NCBI RefSeq assembly: GCF_900103255.1
Contig: NZ_FMWS01000012.1
Location: 27,444 to 91,443 of the forward strand
DNA: 64,000 nt
Source: Gilliamella bombi
GTDB lineage: Bacteria > Pseudomonadota > Gammaproteobacteria > Enterobacterales > Orbaceae
Direction of reading: 5' to 3'
In this document: positions 60,704 through 64,000 of the stretch, one piece after another
Layout of the letters: the number at the start of each line of letters is the position of its first letter
Position numbering within the stretch: the first letter of the stretch is position 1
The notes under the pieces: model-generated
What the model saw: the letters and a program-made list of their open reading frames with translations, nothing else
Database searches by the model: none
Told to the model about the DNA's origin: nothing
Made by a program: the position numbers and the translations under genes

Positions 60704-62437
60704 TTACATTTTATCAACAGTCTTAATGCCTAGCATATCAAGGCCAGTTTTAAGTGTTTTAGCTGTTAAAGAAGCTAATTTTAAGCGACTTTGTTTCAGG
60801 CTTTCGTTTTCGGCTGCTAAAATAGGGCAGTTTTCATAAAAACTTGAAAACAGCGTTGCAATTTCATAAAGATAAGCACAAAGCACATGCGGGGTACCTT
60901 CGATTGCCACAATTGAAATAGTCTCATCAAATTGAATTAAACGAGTTGCTAAAGCACGCTCTTTATCAGATTCCAAACTAATATTAGCTGTTAAGCTATC
61001 TTCGGAAATATTGGACTTTTTAAAAATTGATAACACACGGGTATAAGCATATTGCAAATAAGGTGCGGTATTGCCTTCAAATGACAACATATTATCCCAA
61101 TCAAAAACATAATCAGTAGTCCGATTTTTAGAAAGATCAGCATATTTAACTGCACCAATAGCCACCGCATCGACAATTTTTGCAAGCTCACTTTCAGAAA
61201 GATCTGGATTTTTGCTACGAATTAAAGTTGTTGCACGCTCACACGCTTCATCTAGTAAATCATTTAATTTAACAGTATCGCCAGAACGGGTTTTAAACGG
61301 CTTACCATCTTTACCTAACATCATACCAAACATATGGTGCTCAAGTTTTAAAGATTCTGGTACATACTTGGCTTTATGAATAATTGTCCAAACTTGCTCC
61401 AAATGCTGATGTTGGCGAGAGTCAATATAATAAAGAATACGATCAGCGTGTAACGTTTCGTAACGGTATTTAGCACAAGCAATATCGGTTGTTGCATAAA
61501 GGTAGCCACCATCACGTTTTTGGATGATAACACCCATCGGTTCGCCTTCTTTGTTTTTATACTCATCAAGAAAAACAACAATCGCCCCTTCACTTTCAAC
61601 CGCAAGCCCTTTCTGTTTTAAATCGGCAACAATATTAGGTAGCATGCTGTTATAAATGCTTTCACCCATAGTGTCTTCAAGCGATAACGTAACATTTAAA
61701 CGTTTATAAGTGGCAATATTTTGCGTCATGGTAATATCAACTAGCTTGCGCCACATATCACGACAATATTCATCGCCACCTTGTAATTTCACTACATAAT
61801 TACGAGCTTTTTCGGCAAACACTTCGTCTTCGTCATAGTGTTTTTTAGCAGCGCGGTAGAATGACTCTAAATCTGAAAGATCCATATCATTGGCATGTTC
61901 ATTTTGCATCTTTTCAAGATACGCAATTAACATACCAAATTGTGTTCCCCAATCACCAACATGATTAGCACGAATAACATTATGACCTAAAAAAGATAAA
62001 ACACGAACGCTAGCATCACCAATAATAGTTGAACGCAAGTGTCCAACATGCATCTCTTTGGCGACATTAGGCGCCGAATAATCAACTACTATAGTTTGCG
62101 GTTTGGCGGGTAAAGTAATATTAAGCTTATCACCACTTAAAGCAACTTCATTTTGCTCAGCAATCCAGCTATTTTTCAAAAAGATATTAATAAAACCAGG
62201 ACCTGCAATTTCAACTTTTTCGGCGATATCATCGATATCTAAATGTTGCAAAACAGCTTGGGCAAGATCTCGAGGTGGCATACCAAGTTTTTTGGCAACT
62301 GACATAATGCCATTAGCTTGGTAATCACCAAATTGTGCTTTGTTTGATTGCTTAATTAAAGCGTCACAGTTCTTATCTGCACCTGCCATAATCATAGCTT
62401 GCGAAACACGTTGCGTTAATAATTGTTGAATATTCAC
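60704..62437 (-). CDS. argS: Arginyl-tRNA synthetase
   Basis: Charges tRNA-Arg with arginine. From GTG 62437 the product is 577 aa, exactly the E. coli length, beginning (V/M)[18 protein letters not shown] lies six bases upstream. An in-frame TTG at 62452 is less likely. The class I motif is HVGHLRS (about 122-128) within [15 protein letters not shown]; as in E. coli ArgS, no canonical KMSK is obvious. The C-terminal anticodon-binding (DALR) region includes [12 protein letters not shown] and [17 protein letters not shown]. Terminator follows. Confidence 0.96.
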   Translation of the reverse strand: MNIQQLLTQRVSQAMIMAGADKNCDALIKQSNKAQFGDYQANGIMSVAKKLGMPPRDLAQAVLQHLDIDDIAEKVEIAGPGFINIFLKNSWIAEQNEVALSGDKLNITLPAKPQTIVVDYSAPNVAKEMHVGHLRSTIIGDASVRVLSFLGHNVIRANHVGDWGTQFGMLIAYLEKMQNEHANDMDLSDLESFYRAAKKHYDEDEVFAEKARNYVVKLQGGDEYCRDMWRKLVDITMTQNIATYKRLNVTLSLEDTMGESIYNSMLPNIVADLKQKGLAVESEGAIVVFLDEYKNKEGEPMGVIIQKRDGGYLYATTDIACAKYRYETLHADRILYYIDSRQHQHLEQVWTIIHKAKYVPESLKLEHHMFGMMLGKDGKPFKTRSGDTVKLNDLLDEACERATTLIRSKNPDLSESELAKIVDAVAIGAVKYADLSKNRTTDYVFDWDNMLSFEGNTAPYLQYAYTRVLSIFKKSNISEDSLTANISLESDKERALATRLIQFDETISIVAIEGTPHVLCAYLYEIATLFSSFYENCPILAAENESLKQSRLKLASLTAKTLKTGLDMLGIKTVDKM

Positions 62438-62940
62438 ACTAAACCTAACCAATTATAATAAAATGCCCAATATAATACCGACAAAGTGATGAATTGTCAC
62501 TGATCGCATAAAAAGGGAGGGATCCTTTTTATTAAAAAGAGTGTAAAAAATCAAATAAAATTGATGCACAGCCAAAATGTTTTAATCAAGCTTTAGTTTT
62601 CATCAAAAAACAAAAATATAATGTAATTGTTTGATTTTTCTAAAAAATACCATTTATAAAAACTTCAATAAAATCAATAGTCTACCTGAGCAATTTTAGA
62701 GCGGAAAAATACTCTCACAACACTGTGTAAGATCAATATGAATTTATGTCCTGACTAATATTGACAAATACCCACTTGGAAAAAGAGATAAAAATGGATA
62801 CTAAATACAGGCTAAATTGGATAATAAATAAGCGTATTGTAACACGTTAGAAGGTATTTTTTATCAAATTTGAATTGGTTGTCCGTGATGAGATATTTCA
62901 ATAAAAAACTCACGAAAGGGTCATATTGCTAGTGTCTATA
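62438..62940. other. Intergenic region upstream of argS, mostly featureless
   Basis: About 500 AT-rich bases. AAAAAGG / CCTTTTT form a small hairpin (62510-62530) in either direction. TTGACA occurs at 62760 on the plus strand, followed by a 19-codon frame from ATG 62794 that I would not call a gene. Its outward sequence is probably decayed accessory DNA. Confidence 0.4.
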
Positions 62941-62967
62941 AATATCGCCAATTGGTATAACGATATT
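62941..62967. promoter_or_regulatory. Operator-like dyad before a truncated gene start
   Basis: AATATCG (62941-62947) and CGATATT (62961-62967) are perfect inverted repeats, with the smaller palindrome CCAATTGG inside the spacer. Immediately downstream are TATGAT (62977-62982, a good -10), AAGGATC and two ATGs (63008, 63011). This looks like a regulated promoter and ribosome-binding site. Confidence 0.45.
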
Positions 62968-63007
62968 AGCATGTTGTATGATACGGTTAAAAATGTAAAG
63001 AAGGATC

Positions 63008-63082
63008 ATGATGAATACAAAAGCTCAACATCCCCGAGTAATATTTTTATTGCACATTTCTTTTAAAAACATATCTGAATAA
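63008..63082 (+). pseudogene. Truncated gene start (5' stub)
   Basis: After a good promoter and ribosome-binding site (GAAGGATC) the frame reads MMNTKAQHPRVIFLLHISFK and stops after 24 codons, inside the opposite-strand gene at 63025-63366. The signals suggest the intact start of a gene whose body has been lost or replaced. No family is recognised from ten residues. Confidence 0.3.
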
Positions 63083-63366
63083 GAGCTTAAATTATCTTGA
63101 TTTTTACCAAGCGGGTATTTTTTCCCTAATTTGAGCAGCCAATCACTAAAATGATGTAAAAATAATTTATTATCATTATCGATTTCAAATATTGCAGAAT
63201 CAGAATAAGAATCAACTAATAAATCTAATATCTCCAAAAAAGCTTTATCATTTTTTAAAATCTCATCAACTGTAATTGCTTGAAGATATTTTATTATGTC
63301 TATTATCTGAGATAACGTTAAAATAGTTGGACCATTTTTTATATTATTTAATATTTGTTGGATCAT
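63025..63366 (-). CDS. Hypothetical 113-aa protein, possibly immunity-type
   Basis: A small acidic helical protein without signal peptide, beginning MIQQILNNIKNGPTILTLSQ, with IFEIDNDNKLFLHHFSDWLL near residue 75. No family is recognised. It lies head to head with a SMI1/KNR4-type gene, itself a common immunity fold, so an orphan immunity cluster is a reasonable reading. Its 3' end meets a truncated gene start, so its own C-terminus (NKNITRGC) may be altered. Confidence 0.5.
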   Translation of the reverse strand: MIQQILNNIKNGPTILTLSQIIDIIKYLQAITVDEILKNDKAFLEILDLLVDSYSDSAIFEIDNDNKLFLHHFSDWLLKLGKKYPLGKNQDNLSSYSDMFLKEMCNKNITRGC

Positions 63367-63479
63367 AGCATTTATCTAAAAATTAACATCTCATTCTATT
63401 TATATAGTAGATGAATTTTGTACTTTTTGAACAATTTTTAAAACGATAATTACAGATGTAATATAATTGGGGAATTAAT

Positions 63480-64000
63480 ATGATTAATATAGATAATTTT
63501 TATGACTACGAAAAAAAACTGACTGATAAAGATTTAAATGCTTGTGAAAAGAAGTTAGGTATCACAATTCCAGATTCTTTAAAACAGCTTTACCTTAATT
63601 GTAATGGAGGAATGGTATATAAAGATATTTGGAAAACAACTGTTCCTCCATACAAACTTCAAGTTTTTAATTTTATTCCTATAAAATATAATAAAGCATT
63701 TAAAAATGACCCAGATTTTATCATGGAAGGTATTGCCTTCAAACATTGGGACGATAAAAAGTTACCTAAGGAGCTGTTACCTTTTGCTCGCGATTTAAGC
63801 AATGGTTTTTTGTGTATAAATATTAATACTGGTGCGATATATCAATATCTCAGACTAGAATGGGACGATACTCTAAATACAGAACAAAATTTTAAAAAAA
63901 ATAGCATTTATTTATCTGATTCATTAGAAAATTTTTTAAATGCTTTAACTTATGATGAAGAGCAAGATCAAGAAAAAAACGTTGAAGATGAAGATATTAA
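63480..64000 (+). CDS. SMI1/KNR4 family protein (3' end outside window)
   Basis: The first 173 codons are visible, beginning MINIDNFYDYEKKLTDKDLN. The blocks IDNFYDYEKKL, ACEKKLGITIPDSLKQLY and CNGG at residues 1-45 follow the SMI1/KNR4 fold (E..LG..LP..Y...L..NG), and LPFARDLSNGFLCIN matches the later core. In bacteria this family often provides immunity to contact-dependent or polymorphic toxins. The acidic tail (DEEQDQEKNVEDED) runs off the window. GGGGAA lies five bases before the ATG. Confidence 0.75.
   Translation, partial: MINIDNFYDYEKKLTDKDLNACEKKLGITIPDSLKQLYLNCNGGMVYKDIWKTTVPPYKLQVFNFIPIKYNKAFKNDPDFIMEGIAFKHWDDKKLPKELLPFARDLSNGFLCININTGAIYQYLRLEWDDTLNTEQNFKKNSIYLSDSLENFLNALTYDEEQDQEKNVEDEDI

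Overview
The window looks like chromosome of a low-GC gammaproteobacterium close to the Enterobacterales/Pasteurellales. The gene blocks (cmk-rpsA-ihfB-comEC-lpxK-ycaR-kdsB, yfhM-pbpC-ndk, yhdT-panF-prmA-dusB-fis, zapC/ycbX, greB/tex, yggT-yggS/pilT) are enterobacterial in order and protein sequence, but the DNA is strongly AT-rich and peppered with decayed transposases. This fits a host-associated Orbaceae member such as the bee-gut genus Gilliamella. That assignment is an inference from gene content and composition, not a database match. I see no rRNA, tRNA, CRISPR array, intact insertion sequence or replication origin.

Layout. 1-7.8 kb: the 3' end of cmk, rpsA, ihfB, then comEC and the lipid A/Kdo genes lpxK-ycaR-kdsB plus a DUF2461 gene; msbA, which normally sits between comEC and lpxK, is missing. 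7.8-14.6 kb: marC, ssb, corA, glk, ycgL-ycgN, yggT-yggS and a pilT-like ATPase. 14.6-17.6 kb: an accessory island with a secreted adhesin-like gene between transposase fragments. 17.6-25.7 kb: the alpha-2-macroglobulin lipoprotein yfhM, pbpC and ndk. 25.9-28.7 kb: an amino-acid ABC importer (binding protein and two permeases, no ATPase) followed by a decayed transposase and another broken frame. 28.7-36.8 kb: fis-dusB-prmA-panF-yhdT, ilvC, zapC, ycbX and greB. 37.1-42.8 kb: a second adhesin-like gene inserted between greB and tex, then an unknown lipoprotein.

42.9-55.7 kb is the most coherent functional block. Ten consecutive minus-strand genes cover nucleotide and nucleoside scavenging: periplasmic nucleotidases UshA and CpdB, a NupG-like permease, adenosine deaminase, cytidine deaminase, pyrimidine-nucleoside phosphorylase, DeoD and DeoB. 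Fused to the end of the run are a glycyl-radical enzyme (YjjI) and its activase (YjjW). The phosphorylase and cytidine deaminase look like the Gram-positive rather than the enterobacterial types, and deoC is absent. Together the genes would dephosphorylate external nucleotides, import the nucleosides, deaminate and phosphorolyse them, and feed pentose phosphates to central metabolism, with an oxygen-sensitive enzyme attached.

55.7-64 kb: an 83-aa orphan gene, a cytosine-deaminase-like amidohydrolase whose leader looks like a pyrimidine-type attenuator, a small monooxygenase-like gene, a second divergent PBP1C, argS, and at the right edge two small immunity-like genes next to a truncated gene start. 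The strongest leads are the amidohydrolase leader, the yjjI/yjjW-nucleoside operon, the paired adhesin-like proteins and the ATPase-less transporter.
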